Source: an uncultured Bacteroidia bacterium (GTDB lineage Bacteria > Bacteroidota > Bacteroidia > Bacteroidales > UBA932). Taken from it: DNA of 64,000 nt. The first letter of the stretch is position 1. Each line of letters begins with the position of its first letter. Of this stretch, positions 26,744 through 34,234 are shown in pieces. Below the pieces are notes generated by a model. That model saw only the letters and a program-made list of their open reading frames with translations, did not search any database and had not been told where the DNA came from. Where the stretch lies: positions 1 to 64,000 of the forward strand of contig CADAJF010000005.1 of NCBI GenBank assembly GCA_902788175.1, read 5' to 3'. The translations under genes were made by a program, and so were the position numbers.

Positions 26744-27788
26744 CAACGAGCAGTACATACAGTGCGTCGACAACGTCTACCGCACATTCGAACCCGACAA
26801 CGTCTGGTTCACTTCGGACACGCACTTCTACCACGAGAACATCCTGAAGTTTTGTTCCCGCCCCTTCAAGGATATTGAGGAGATGAACCATGAGCTGGTG
26901 CGCCGCTGGAACGAGACGGTTCCTCCGGACGGGGTGGTCTTCCACCTCGGGGACTTCGCCTTCGCCAGCCCCGAGGAGTGGAACGATATCCTCGGCCAGC
27001 TTAACGGCCAAATCTATCTTATCCTCGGGAACCATGATTTCAAGCAAATCAAACAGGGTTTCATGAGGCGCTTCGCCCATGTTACCCAGCAGATGACCAT
27101 CCGTGTGGGCGGACAGGCCATCGTCCTTAATCACAACCCCTTCCTCTGCTACGGAGGAGCCTACCGGAGGGTGTGGCAGCTCTTTGGCCACGTCCACAGC
27201 GGCCCAGCCTCTCACCGCGGCCTGGATCTCCCGCGCCTCAATATGCTCTTCCCGCTACAATACGACGTCGGGGTAGACAACAACGACTATCGGCCGGTGT
27301 CATTCAAGGAGGTGAAAGAAAGGATTGAAGCTCAAGTGCAGATGGCAGGGAGTCAAAAAACGGAATCCGTATCTCTCATGTCCTCTGGTGTACCTGTCGT
27401 ATTTCTTGATGTGGATGGCGTACTGGTATTGGATCCAACGACAGGGCAACTGGCTGATGGCCCTTCAAGCCATCTTTCCTGGTTACTGCAAGAAAGCGGT
27501 GCCGGGCTTGTTTTAATTGGTGGCTGGACCGCGTTCGACATAGAGGAACTTAAGAAGGGGTCGCTCAAGGAATACTCGCAGTGCCTGGTCGGTGCTACCC
27601 CGAGAGCCTCGTCCTATACGGAATCTGTCGCGCAGTGGCTGTCAACATCTGGTGGAAAACACCCTTACGTGATTTTGTCTGCGGCGTCGATTAGTGACGA
27701 TAGGGCGATTGCCATTAATCCCCAGAACGGCTTGTCACGGGATGATGTACAGAAAGCAATCGGGTTAATCGGAAGCAAAAACAAGTAG
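26736..27788 (+). CDS. Calcineurin-like metallophosphoesterase fused to a HAD domain (module A)
   Basis: 350 aa. Residues 20-200 form a metallophosphoesterase: FTSDTHFYHENIL, HLGDFAF, ILGNHDF, LNHNPFLCYGG and FGHVHSG supply all five metal-ligand motifs. From about residue 218 a HAD-like domain follows with VVFLDVDGVLVLD (nucleophile Asp and DGV), LIGGWTAFD (motif II-like position) and a C-terminal NPQNGLSRDDVQKAIGLI. The HAD part resembles those of RNA-repair 'Swiss Army Knife' proteins. A paralogue at 29961-31280 has the same order but is interrupted by a stop codon between the domains. Start ATG 26736 is chosen over a TTG at 26727. Confidence 0.82.
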   Translation: MIDNEQYIQCVDNVYRTFEPDNVWFTSDTHFYHENILKFCSRPFKDIEEMNHELVRRWNETVPPDGVVFHLGDFAFASPEEWNDILGQLNGQIYLILGNHDFKQIKQGFMRRFAHVTQQMTIRVGGQAIVLNHNPFLCYGGAYRRVWQLFGHVHSGPASHRGLDLPRLNMLFPLQYDVGVDNNDYRPVSFKEVKERIEAQVQMAGSQKTESVSLMSSGVPVVFLDVDGVLVLDPTTGQLADGPSSHLSWLLQESGAGLVLIGGWTAFDIEELKKGSLKEYSQCLVGATPRASSYTESVAQWLSTSGGKHPYVILSAASISDDRAIAINPQNGLSRDDVQKAIGLIGSKNK

Positions 27789-27791
27789 CGA

Positions 27792-28094
27792 ATGAAGGAA
27801 AACAGACAAGAATTAAAAAGGTGGCTGAGACAGCAATACCCGCTCACAATTATCAAAGACAGATATGGAGGTTTGTATACCGGCCTTGGTTCTGAAGGGG
27901 AATACAAAAGGAAGGAATGGATTGCGTTTCCGCTCCGTTTTGATGATATACCAGCGCAGGTGAATGGTTCAGACTTGGAACAATTACACTTCCTGGAGTC
28001 ATATAGCGAGCCGTTCGGAGCAGGAGAAACGCCGGAGGATGCGGTGCGTGAACTAGAAGAGAGAATGATAGCTATCATTGACGGAAGGGTATGA
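27792..28094 (+). CDS. Small conserved protein of unknown function
   Basis: 100 aa, charged, with LKRWLRQQYPLTIIKDRYGG, WIAFPLRFDDIPAQVNG and FGAGETPEDAVRELEERMIA. The last segment (G-ET-PEDAV-x-E-L) resembles the helix of HicB-like or phage small proteins, but the fit is not enough to assign it. It begins three bases after the preceding stop and ends in an ATGA overlap with a further small frame, so it is an operon member. Confidence 0.6.
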   Translation: MKENRQELKRWLRQQYPLTIIKDRYGGLYTGLGSEGEYKRKEWIAFPLRFDDIPAQVNGSDLEQLHFLESYSEPFGAGETPEDAVRELEERMIAIIDGRV

Positions 28095-28204
28095 CTGAAT
28101 TAAATCCCGAATGGAAAAACTGGCTTTACGATGAGTCGCTTCACGATGAAACGGAAAAAAGAGATCATCGATTGTCTTCCGAAAATGGTGGGAGAACAAG
28201 TTAG
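28091..28204 (+). CDS. Possible 37-aa protein
   Basis: Starts MTELNPEWKNWLYDESLHDE through an ATGA overlap with the previous stop. Charged and Trp-rich at the start, without a recognised family. A second frame at 28131-28256 overlaps it; one may be the frameshifted continuation of the other. Confidence 0.35.
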   Translation: MTELNPEWKNWLYDESLHDETEKRDHRLSSENGGRTS

Positions 28205-28256
28205 GGAGTCAGAACGCATAGAACAATTGGAGAAACAGAAAGAAAATGACAAATAG
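28131..28256 (+). CDS. Possible 41-aa Lys/Glu-rich protein
   Basis: MSRFTMKRKKEIIDCLPKMV followed by a helical, charged tail (ERIEQLEKQKENDK). It overlaps the 37-aa frame in another phase and ends six bases before the HAD gene. Looks helical; function unknown. Confidence 0.35.
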   Translation: MSRFTMKRKKEIIDCLPKMVGEQVRESERIEQLEKQKENDK

Positions 28257-28262
28257 AAGATT

Positions 28263-28775
28263 ATGAGGATTATTTTTTTAGATTTCGATGGCGTTCTTAA
28301 CACGGAAGCCTGGCAGCGGCATTGCAAGACTCGCGCTCTTCCTACGGAGGATGGATTCGGCCCTGTCTTTGACCCCGAGGCCGTAGCCAACCTGGCGGCC
28401 ATCATTGATGCCGTCCCGGATGTCGGGGTGGTCATCACCTCCAGCTGGAAATGGGAAGGGGTGGAAAAGATGAAACGCCTCTGGCAGAAAAGGGGCCTTC
28501 CCGGAACGCTCCTTGGAATCACATCGGATTACGTGCCGGATTTCGACGAACGCACTTTCGAACGGGTCCTTCAAGGCGAGCTTCCGGTATGCCGCGGTGC
28601 CGAGATTGTAGCCTGGCAGGAGCAGAACAATGCGCAGGACTGCCCGTACGTCATATTTGACGACCTGCCGGACTTTTATCCTGAGCAGCAGCCCTACTAT
28701 ATCAAAACGGATCCGCACATCGGCATCACCGGGGAGGATGCAAGTACTGCAATCAAAATCCTAAGAGGTTGGTAA
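28263..28775 (+). CDS. HAD-family protein, Swiss-Army-Knife RNA-repair type
   Basis: 170 aa stand-alone HAD phosphatase. IIFLDFDGVLNTEAW (motif I with both Asp), VVITSSWKW (motif II), RGLPGTLLGITSDY and VIFDDLPDFYPEQ (motif IV acidic pair) are all present. The 'SSW' motif II and 'GxT' loop are features of the HAD domain found in Swiss-Army-Knife RNA-repair proteins, which process RNA ends, often with ligases or nucleases. It sits among two related HAD/metallophosphoesterase genes. Substrate is inference; the fold is clear. Confidence 0.82.
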   Translation: MRIIFLDFDGVLNTEAWQRHCKTRALPTEDGFGPVFDPEAVANLAAIIDAVPDVGVVITSSWKWEGVEKMKRLWQKRGLPGTLLGITSDYVPDFDERTFERVLQGELPVCRGAEIVAWQEQNNAQDCPYVIFDDLPDFYPEQQPYYIKTDPHIGITGEDASTAIKILRGW

Positions 28776-28788
28776 TCTTGATGTCGTT

Positions 28789-29190
28789 ATGAAAAAAACC
28801 AAGAAACCATTCACCCCCTTTGAACTTTTCGGGGTGGACGTACACAAAGGCTGGTGGCCAATCATCAAGCCCATTTGCGATCGTATCCAGCAGTTGAACG
28901 CTGAAGGAGCAGACATCAAGATAATCCAGATTAAAGAGAAATTCGGGGACCTGTGCTTTTACGTTCAAAATGCCCCGGAGGAAATCCATAACATGATTGC
29001 CGAAGCTCAAAAACGTTGTGCCCGTACTTGTGAAGACTGCGGCCAACCGGCCCAACAGGTCGTTGGAAATAATCGATGGATTTATACCTTATGCGCGGAT
29101 TGCCTTAGAAACGGGGAATTGTTTTGCCGGATTGCGGTTCTTCCCAGTGATACCGCGGCTGGGAGAAATTTCCAAAAAAATTTTCATTAA
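28789..29190 (+). CDS. Small zinc-ribbon-like protein
   Basis: 133 aa. An N-terminal region with FGVDVHKGWWPIIKPICDRI and IKEKFGDLCFYVQNAPEEI leads to a Cys4 site (CEDCGQPAQQ, then LCADC) at about residues 84-107, a small zinc knuckle. The pattern 'GWWPxI ... KEKFGxLxFYV ... CExCG ... WIxTLCxxC' recurs in phage and island hypotheticals that I recall only as uncharacterised. The C-terminal tail (about 25 residues) is poorly conserved-looking. Thirteen bases separate it from the HAD gene. Confidence 0.65.
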   Translation: MKKTKKPFTPFELFGVDVHKGWWPIIKPICDRIQQLNAEGADIKIIQIKEKFGDLCFYVQNAPEEIHNMIAEAQKRCARTCEDCGQPAQQVVGNNRWIYTLCADCLRNGELFCRIAVLPSDTAAGRNFQKNFH

Positions 29191-29269
29191 ATTATGTTTT
29201 ATTCATAATTTTATTGAATTCTCGAAGAGACGGATACCTAATGGATTGTTACGTTTTAGACTAAGTGGT

Positions 29270-29767
29270 ATGATAACAAGAAAACAGTATGAATGGGCCC
29301 GGAGAAAAGTTGAAAAGCTTCGCCCTCTTGTCAATGACGACACTCCGCCGGATGCACCCGAAGGCATCGAACTGGAGTTACTCTCGGGTTTAGTGGCCGA
29401 TTATGAAGATGCATGTTATCCGACTGATAAGCCCAGTCTTCCAAAACTAAACGAGGAGGACTTCCGCGTTAACGAGGCAATTCAATCGATTTGTGGCTCC
29501 GTAAAAACCCCTTCTTTGAACGAGGGTATTCCTAACAGAGTCACGCCGCAAGAACTAAAAGATGCCGCAGACTGCTATGAAGAGGCTGATAACCGGTGGA
29601 AAGACTTATTCAAAAAGTCCGACCTGGCTGCCAAAGAAGACGCCGGAGACCATCTGTACTGCCTTGTGAGAGGCTTGCTAAAAAACGGGGGCTTCTCTTC
29701 GTCCCCTGATTCTGTGACGAATTCCCAGGGTGAAGACACTCCCGCCCCGAATGACAATGAACAATAA
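29270..29767 (+). CDS. Unknown protein with HigA-like N-terminal segment
   Basis: 165 aa, acidic. MITRKQYEWARRKVEKLRPL and GIELELLSGLVADYEDACYP resemble the region before the HTH in HigA-like (COG5499) antitoxins, but no HTH follows; the rest is charged and ends in a disordered Ser/Pro/Asp tail. I start at the ATG 29270 because upstream codons overlap the previous gene and look non-coding. No function is assigned. Confidence 0.5.
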   Translation: MITRKQYEWARRKVEKLRPLVNDDTPPDAPEGIELELLSGLVADYEDACYPTDKPSLPKLNEEDFRVNEAIQSICGSVKTPSLNEGIPNRVTPQELKDAADCYEEADNRWKDLFKKSDLAAKEDAGDHLYCLVRGLLKNGGFSSSPDSVTNSQGEDTPAPNDNEQ

Positions 29768-29780
29768 ACCAAATTACGAT

Positions 29781-29951
29781 ATGGAGAAAAAACGCAACTT
29801 AAACGAAACCGTAACCGTGTTGATAGACCCACACGGTGGGAAACGCGACCTTATGTGGAAGCGCCTTGAAAGGGAGGCAGATTCTGTCCGGGAATCCCGT
29901 CCCCGCACAGGCCAAATCAATTGGAGCCGCTTTTGGGAGGGTCTTAGTTAG
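29781..29951 (+). CDS. Small basic protein of unknown function
   Basis: 56 aa: MEKKRNLNETVTVLIDPHGG, then LMWKRLEREADSVRESRPRT and a Trp-containing end (INWSRFWEGLS). Charged and probably helical. An alternative ATG at 29757 would overlap the previous stop and add eight residues. It lies nine bases before the second phosphoesterase module. Confidence 0.5.
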   Translation: MEKKRNLNETVTVLIDPHGGKRDLMWKRLEREADSVRESRPRTGQINWSRFWEGLS

Positions 29952-29960
29952 CATGTGCGT

Positions 29961-30875
29961 ATGAAGAGAGAAGTGACGAAGGTCGTTTTCAACGACGGCG
30001 AGCGGGGCCCCAGGCTCTCGCGGGAGGCGACATCCTGGATGAAGCAACACGGATATAGCGGGAAGTTTCATGATTATTTCGGCCGCCTGATCGTTCCGAG
30101 GCATCATCCGGTCCTGGTTGCCTGCATCGAGACGCTCGGGGATGCAGCAAGCGACGGGTGTAAGCTACGCGTTACTGAAATAGAGGGCAATCGCTATTAT
30201 CTCGTTCCCGATGATACGATAAGGGAATGGGTTATTGAAGAGAAGGATCTCATCTTGGCCAAACGCAAGGAGGGCAATCCCTTCGTGGATTACTTCGATC
30301 CCGAGAAAGTCTTCTTCACCGCCGATACCCACTTCGGCAACCGTAAGCTCTTCCACTACTGCAAAAGGCCTTTCGAGGACGCCGGGCTGATGGAGGAGGA
30401 ACTCATCCGTCGCTGGAACGAGACGGTCCCGGAGGATGGGATCGTATTCCATCTGGGGGACTTCGCACATGGCTCGGCTTCCCACTGGAATGAGGTCCTC
30501 GGGCGGCTCAACGGAGCCATCCACCTTGTAGTCGGGAACCACGACAGTTCCACAGCAAAACTGAAGGGGCTGGAAAACTTCGCCTCCGTCCGGGAGCAAC
30601 GGCTTATAGACGTCGGCGGGCAGAAGATCTATCTCAACCACTATCCTTTCCTCTGCTATGCCGGTTCCTATAATGGAGTGTGGCAGCTCTATGGGCATGT
30701 CCATTCCGGCCCCCATTCGAACTCGGGGCTCGACCATCCACGTTTGAGGAAGCTCTTCCCCCTTCAGTACGATGTCGGAGTGGACAATAATGACTATCGG
30801 CCAGTTCCTTTTGCCATGGTGAAAGAGAAGATAGACTCAAGGGTACAGATGGCCGGAGGTACGAACGAGAGCTAA
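29961..30875 (+). CDS. Partner domain fused to metallophosphoesterase (module B)
   Basis: 304 aa. Residues 1-95 are the same small domain as the product of 26399-26743 (shared PRH...LV-x-C-IETLG core). Residues 110-300 are a complete metallophosphoesterase: FTADTHFGNRKLF, HLGDFAHG, VVGNHDSS, LNHYPFLCYAGSY and YGHVHSG. It ends in a TAA at 30873, immediately after which the same frame continues into a HAD domain (see 30876-31280). In module A the phosphoesterase and HAD are one protein. So this gene either lost its HAD part by a nonsense change or was always split. Confidence 0.82.
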   Translation: MKREVTKVVFNDGERGPRLSREATSWMKQHGYSGKFHDYFGRLIVPRHHPVLVACIETLGDAASDGCKLRVTEIEGNRYYLVPDDTIREWVIEEKDLILAKRKEGNPFVDYFDPEKVFFTADTHFGNRKLFHYCKRPFEDAGLMEEELIRRWNETVPEDGIVFHLGDFAHGSASHWNEVLGRLNGAIHLVVGNHDSSTAKLKGLENFASVREQRLIDVGGQKIYLNHYPFLCYAGSYNGVWQLYGHVHSGPHSNSGLDHPRLRKLFPLQYDVGVDNNDYRPVPFAMVKEKIDSRVQMAGGTNES

Positions 30876-31280
30876 GCACCCGTCCCTTCGGGAAGCCCCG
30901 TCGTCTTTCTCGACGTGGACGGAGTTCTTGTGACCCGCCCGACCACACGACAACCGGATACTGAGCCATCGAGGCATCTTGACTGGTTGCTTCGCGAAAG
31001 TGGTGCCAGCATTGTTATTATAGGCGGTTGGGCGGCCTTTACTACGGAGGCGTTGAAAAACGGTCCTCTGAAAGGTCTCTCAAAGAGCATCATCGGAACG
31101 GCACCACAGGCGCTCTCCCAGAAAGAGTCCGTTGCCGGATGGCTATCTTGTGCAGGAGATAAGCACAGGTATATCATCTTATCTACGACACCCACGGACG
31201 ACACCAGGGCCGTGCAGGTCAACCCGTTGGTGGGCCTCAGTCGGGAGGATGTGGAGAGAGCTCTGGAGATTCTGAGTTAA
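30876..31280 (+). pseudogene. HAD domain continuing the frame of module B after an in-frame stop
   Basis: 134 codons in the same frame as the phosphoesterase upstream, right after its TAA: PVVFLDVDGVLVTRPTTRQP, SIVIIGGWAAFTTEALKNG, then VNPLVGLSREDVERALEIL. It aligns along its whole length with the HAD part of the 26736-27788 protein. No ATG precedes the motif I region; a GTG at 30915 would start within motif I and delete the strand before the nucleophile. It is therefore either dead, or made by stop-codon read-through, or re-initiated. The frame has no other defect, which suggests that the stop is recent or tolerated. Confidence 0.7.
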
Positions 31281-31460
31281 GACAATGAGAGTGATTCAGG
31301 ATATGCGTTTCGTTACTCGCGATTGACAATTATTCCGTCCCTTTTCATTCTTCTGTGTCACTGTACACTTGGTTTTATTTATGAAATTTTCATAGATAAC
31401 AGGTATATAGCTCGCAAAAAATATTATGATTTTAAGAAATTATTACTATATTTGCAGCGG

Positions 31461-31560
31461 CTTACATAGGGGCGGTTTTCTGCAGGGCTTTCGCTCTCCG
31501 TCTCGGCACAAGAACATTTTTACAAGAGAAAGGCTGCCTTATGGCGGCCTTTCTTGACTA
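31461..31560 (+). ncRNA. Possible small RNA upstream of the XRE genes
   Basis: A TATATTTG -7 box (31447-31454) is followed by about 70 non-coding bases (including CTGCAGGGCTTTCGCTCTCC) and then a strong hairpin at 31527-31554. The 280 bases between 31281 and 31562 hold no gene. The -33 element is poor, so this is tentative. Confidence 0.35.
31527..31554. terminator. Bidirectional hairpin between the possible sRNA and the XRE gene
   Basis: AGAAAGGC (31527-31534) pairs with GCCTTTCT (31547-31554), with further GCC/GGC pairing inside. It lies nine bases from the stop of the minus-strand XRE gene and could end transcripts from either side. Flanking U-tracts are short. Confidence 0.6.
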
Positions 31561-31562
31561 AT

Positions 31563-31856
31563 CTAGCACTTCTTTCCAAATACAATTCTTTCAAGTTCCT
31601 GGACTCTTTTTTCAAGTTCTGCGTATGCGTCCGGACCATAATATCGTTCCCCCCTTAACAATAGTTCTTCTGGATAATCCAACGCTTTAGCTATTTTACC
31701 GAGTGTTTTTGGGGATATCGGTTTGGTTGACATATAATTGTTGACCGTTTGTATCTTAAGATTCAGGCGGTCGGCCAAATCCTGATAACTTAAACCTTTT
31801 GTTTGAAGGAAGGATTTTATGCAGTCGCGTACTGCTCTTTGGTCTATGTTGGGCAT
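31563..31856 (-). CDS. XRE-family regulator (small)
   Basis: 97 aa. An HTH at about residues 20-65 (LSYQDLADRLNLKIQTVNNY, then SPKTLGKIAKALDYPEELLL) is a classic Cro/C1 fold, followed by a short coiled tail (YAELEKRVQELERIVF) likely to mediate dimerisation. An inverted repeat AGTAAG-N13-CTTACT (31876-31900) lies just upstream, a possible operator. A TATCTTTG box (31937-31930) could drive it with a leader of about 70 bases. It is co-directional with the second XRE gene. A role in controlling the recombinase operon is inference from position. Confidence 0.85.
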   Translation of the reverse strand: MPNIDQRAVRDCIKSFLQTKGLSYQDLADRLNLKIQTVNNYMSTKPISPKTLGKIAKALDYPEELLLRGERYYGPDAYAELEKRVQELERIVFGKKC

Positions 31857-31961
31857 TTTGCAAAAAACAATATTTAGTAAGCGCTTGCGAAACTCTTACT
31901 ACTTTTCGATTAGGTGTAGCTTACATCCCAAAGATAAAAAATAATGTTCAGTTAGCAAAAC

Positions 31962-31990
31962 AAGGAAGGGCCCGTCAGGAGCCCTTCTTG
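31962..31990 (-). terminator. Terminator at the end of the 185-aa XRE gene
   Basis: On the minus strand AAGGGC and GCCCTT arms (31986-31981 and 31971-31966) form a hairpin that includes the stop codon and is followed by CCTTGTTTTG. Stem length is modest. Confidence 0.5.
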
Positions 31991-32532
31991 TTGAATATGA
32001 TTGCTTCAATCCTGTCTATTATTTCACATTGTTTTTTGAATACCCGGTTTTTGAATTCAATCTCATAATCCTTTTCACTTCCCTGGAAATCCCTCATGTC
32101 AATTCTGACATGATATGGGATTTCAACATAAGCTTTCATTTCATTTCCCAGATTCATGAAGTTCTGGTTATTTAACTGACGAAAAGCTTCTTGAGTCCAG
32201 TTCAAGATATCACGGATATCATCTGCAAGGATTTCGTTGATCAGAGCTTTCGTTTCAGGTTTATAATAACGTTCCAGAATAGGACTGGTAACATCAGGTA
32301 CTGCTATTAGTTGACCAAATCCGGTCATTAAGTATTCGATGCTGAAGTCAAAAGCGGTATTAAACCTTGCTGCTTGTTTTCTGGTTAGGTATTTCTTACT
32401 TGACAGTAAATTAGATAATGTTTGTTTGCTTTTTATCCCCATTCTTTCTGCCGCTTCGGCATGGGTGATGCCATGGGATTTAAAAAACCTGGTGACGGTT
32501 TGTAGAACCGCTTCTGGAGTCTGGACTGTCAT
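31975..32532 (-). CDS. XRE-family regulator divergent from the recombinase operon
   Basis: 185 aa. N-terminal HTH (ITHAEAAERMGIKSKQTLSN, residues about 20-40) of Cro/C1 type, a middle segment EYLMTGFGQLI typical of the Bacteroidetes XRE group, and a charged helical C-terminus. It is transcribed away from the recombinase genes; between the two lie divergent TACCTTTG promoters and the inverted repeat at 32578-32596. This arrangement is the usual one for a regulator that represses both itself and an integrase operon. Confidence 0.85.
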   Translation of the reverse strand: MTVQTPEAVLQTVTRFFKSHGITHAEAAERMGIKSKQTLSNLLSSKKYLTRKQAARFNTAFDFSIEYLMTGFGQLIAVPDVTSPILERYYKPETKALINEILADDIRDILNWTQEAFRQLNNQNFMNLGNEMKAYVEIPYHVRIDMRDFQGSEKDYEIEFKNRVFKKQCEIIDRIEAIIFNKKGS

Positions 32533-32558
32533 TGATTGGCTCTTAAGTGTATCTGAGG

Positions 32559-32596
32559 CAAAGGTATAAAAAAAGTGGGAAACGGTAATCGTTTCC
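32559..32596 (-). promoter_or_regulatory. Promoter of the XRE gene with adjacent operator-like inverted repeat
   Basis: A TACCTTTG -7 box lies at 32566-32559 on the minus strand. Just upstream, GGAAACG-N5-CGTTTCC (32578-32596) is a perfect inverted repeat in the -20 to -40 zone, where a repressor would block the promoter. The XRE protein is the likely ligand. Confidence 0.55.
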
Positions 32597-32711
32597 TTAA
32601 AAAAAATTTAAGTGACGCTATCCCGAGGCGTGCTTATCCTCCTTTGGGTGTTTGATTTGGGTGCTTATCTAGCCGCATATCATTAACAGATTACCAAAAA
32701 ATCAGTAATTG

Positions 32712-32743
32712 TTTACGTTTTTCAAAAAAAAACACTACCTTTG
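32712..32743 (+). promoter_or_regulatory. Promoter of the recombinase operon
   Basis: TACCTTTG at 32736-32743 with a TTTA at the -33 position (32712-32715, 20-base spacer). It excludes a TTG start at 32741, which would fall inside the -7 box. The next in-frame ATG is 32771. Confidence 0.55.
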
Positions 32744-32770
32744 TCTCGTAAAAATGTTTTGAGTGCCGCA

Positions 32771-34234
32771 ATGACAGCATTCTCGCATATACTATGTATA
32801 CTTACATGGTTGTTTTTTCCTGGTCAAATCGAGCAGGAACCCCGTTACGTTAAATACACTAGTCAGATGATTACCCTCCAACAAAAGAAGATTGGCCACC
32901 ATTATCTTTACGTCAGGATTGACACTGACGCTTATGGGCACGAAGTTTTAGTCCGCGAATGTGATCTCAGAGTCCTGCAAACCAAAATCGACCGGCAAAT
33001 TTTTTTTATTCTTTTGGATGGTAACGGAGCCACAAATCTGCGGTTCCATCAGTATGTTAACCTGTGGATGATTGAAAACCGTCGTGGCGTGAATTCCCGA
33101 CGAAAAGCGGCATCAGCTTTGTGCAAGCTCTTCTCGTTTTGCGCTCTTATGGATTATGAAGTGAACGCGCTGGACGCCACCGAAATCAATCAGTTCGTGA
33201 CTTTTTTGGTCGGTGAAGGTCGCCTACAGTGTTCTAACGAAACAGTAAACTCATATTTAAGCATTATACGACATTTTTTTAAGACCTTGGAGATTCGTTG
33301 TGACGCAATCTTTAACCAACATAACACCTTATCCAATAATGCTTTAGCATCCGGATTTCAAACGATGGCGTATGATGTTAACCTCCCAACCGATCCACAT
33401 AAACGGGAGAAGGCCCCAAAGTACATTTCATTGGATTATTATATTCGATTGATCGAAATTGCTCAGTCAAAAGGAGACTGGACTGGTGTTATGCTGATGC
33501 ATTTGATGTTCCGATATGGCATGAGGCTAGGTGAGTGCCTGGGTCTTACCGAGGAAGACATCGTTGTATACAAAATCAAAGGCCAGGATGTATGGACACT
33601 AATTGTACGAAACAGACTTTCGGACGAGCCCTGGCAGCACGCAAAAAGAAAGCTTATCCCGTTGAAGGAGGTGGATTATGATGCAAAACCATACATTGAC
33701 CAGTGGAGAGATGACGATTATGCGCATTATTACTTGACGGAGTCTGGCGACTTTGTAGAAGCGTTTAAAAGGTTTGTTCGGATCTCAAAAGAGACTGCGG
33801 AAAGGAATTATCCCGAGAATTATAAAAGTTGCGAGGCGGACATCGTTTATCCACAGACCTTTAGGGGGGAAAAGAATCGCTATATTTTCCAAAATAGGCT
33901 GGGAAAACGCCTATCGGCACAAGTCTGGGGAAAGAGATTGAAGGAGTATTTTGTTGAAGCGCGAATCCCTTTTGACGTAGACAAGAAGGATAGTAACCTT
34001 TCTCACCGCTTCCGCCATGGCTTCGCAATGATGCACGCGCGTTATATGGATCCGCCAACACCGCCTCATGAACTGCAGAAAATGATGCATCACCGTCATC
34101 TTTCGAGCACGTTAATATATTACAATCCGACTCTCGAGGACGAATTCGACTATAAAACTAAACTCCAGAACCAGTTATTTGACAATAATCCTCGTTTGAG
34201 ATCAATCCTTGCAGATTTTTTCAAAAATGAATAA
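32771..34234 (+). CDS. Tyrosine recombinase A (GinA/TnpA-like)
   Basis: 487 aa. An N-terminal SAM-like core-binding domain (about 90-210) precedes a catalytic domain with Arg in FRYGMRLGECLGL (residue about 252), the box HRFRHG (H412, R415), the conserved His in MMHHRHLSS and the tyrosine nucleophile in LIYYNP (about 450). All five catalytic positions are present, so the enzyme should be active. It is first in a four-gene operon whose members overlap. The first 32 residues are hydrophobic and unusual; a start at 32867 (MITLQQKK) is possible. Confidence 0.9.
   Translation: MTAFSHILCILTWLFFPGQIEQEPRYVKYTSQMITLQQKKIGHHYLYVRIDTDAYGHEVLVRECDLRVLQTKIDRQIFFILLDGNGATNLRFHQYVNLWMIENRRGVNSRRKAASALCKLFSFCALMDYEVNALDATEINQFVTFLVGEGRLQCSNETVNSYLSIIRHFFKTLEIRCDAIFNQHNTLSNNALASGFQTMAYDVNLPTDPHKREKAPKYISLDYYIRLIEIAQSKGDWTGVMLMHLMFRYGMRLGECLGLTEEDIVVYKIKGQDVWTLIVRNRLSDEPWQHAKRKLIPLKEVDYDAKPYIDQWRDDDYAHYYLTESGDFVEAFKRFVRISKETAERNYPENYKSCEADIVYPQTFRGEKNRYIFQNRLGKRLSAQVWGKRLKEYFVEARIPFDVDKKDSNLSHRFRHGFAMMHARYMDPPTPPHELQKMMHHRHLSSTLIYYNPTLEDEFDYKTKLQNQLFDNNPRLRSILADFFKNE

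Noticed and set aside
32741..32770. TTG start giving recombinase A ten more residues
   Set aside because: It lies within the TACCTTTG -7 box of the operon promoter.
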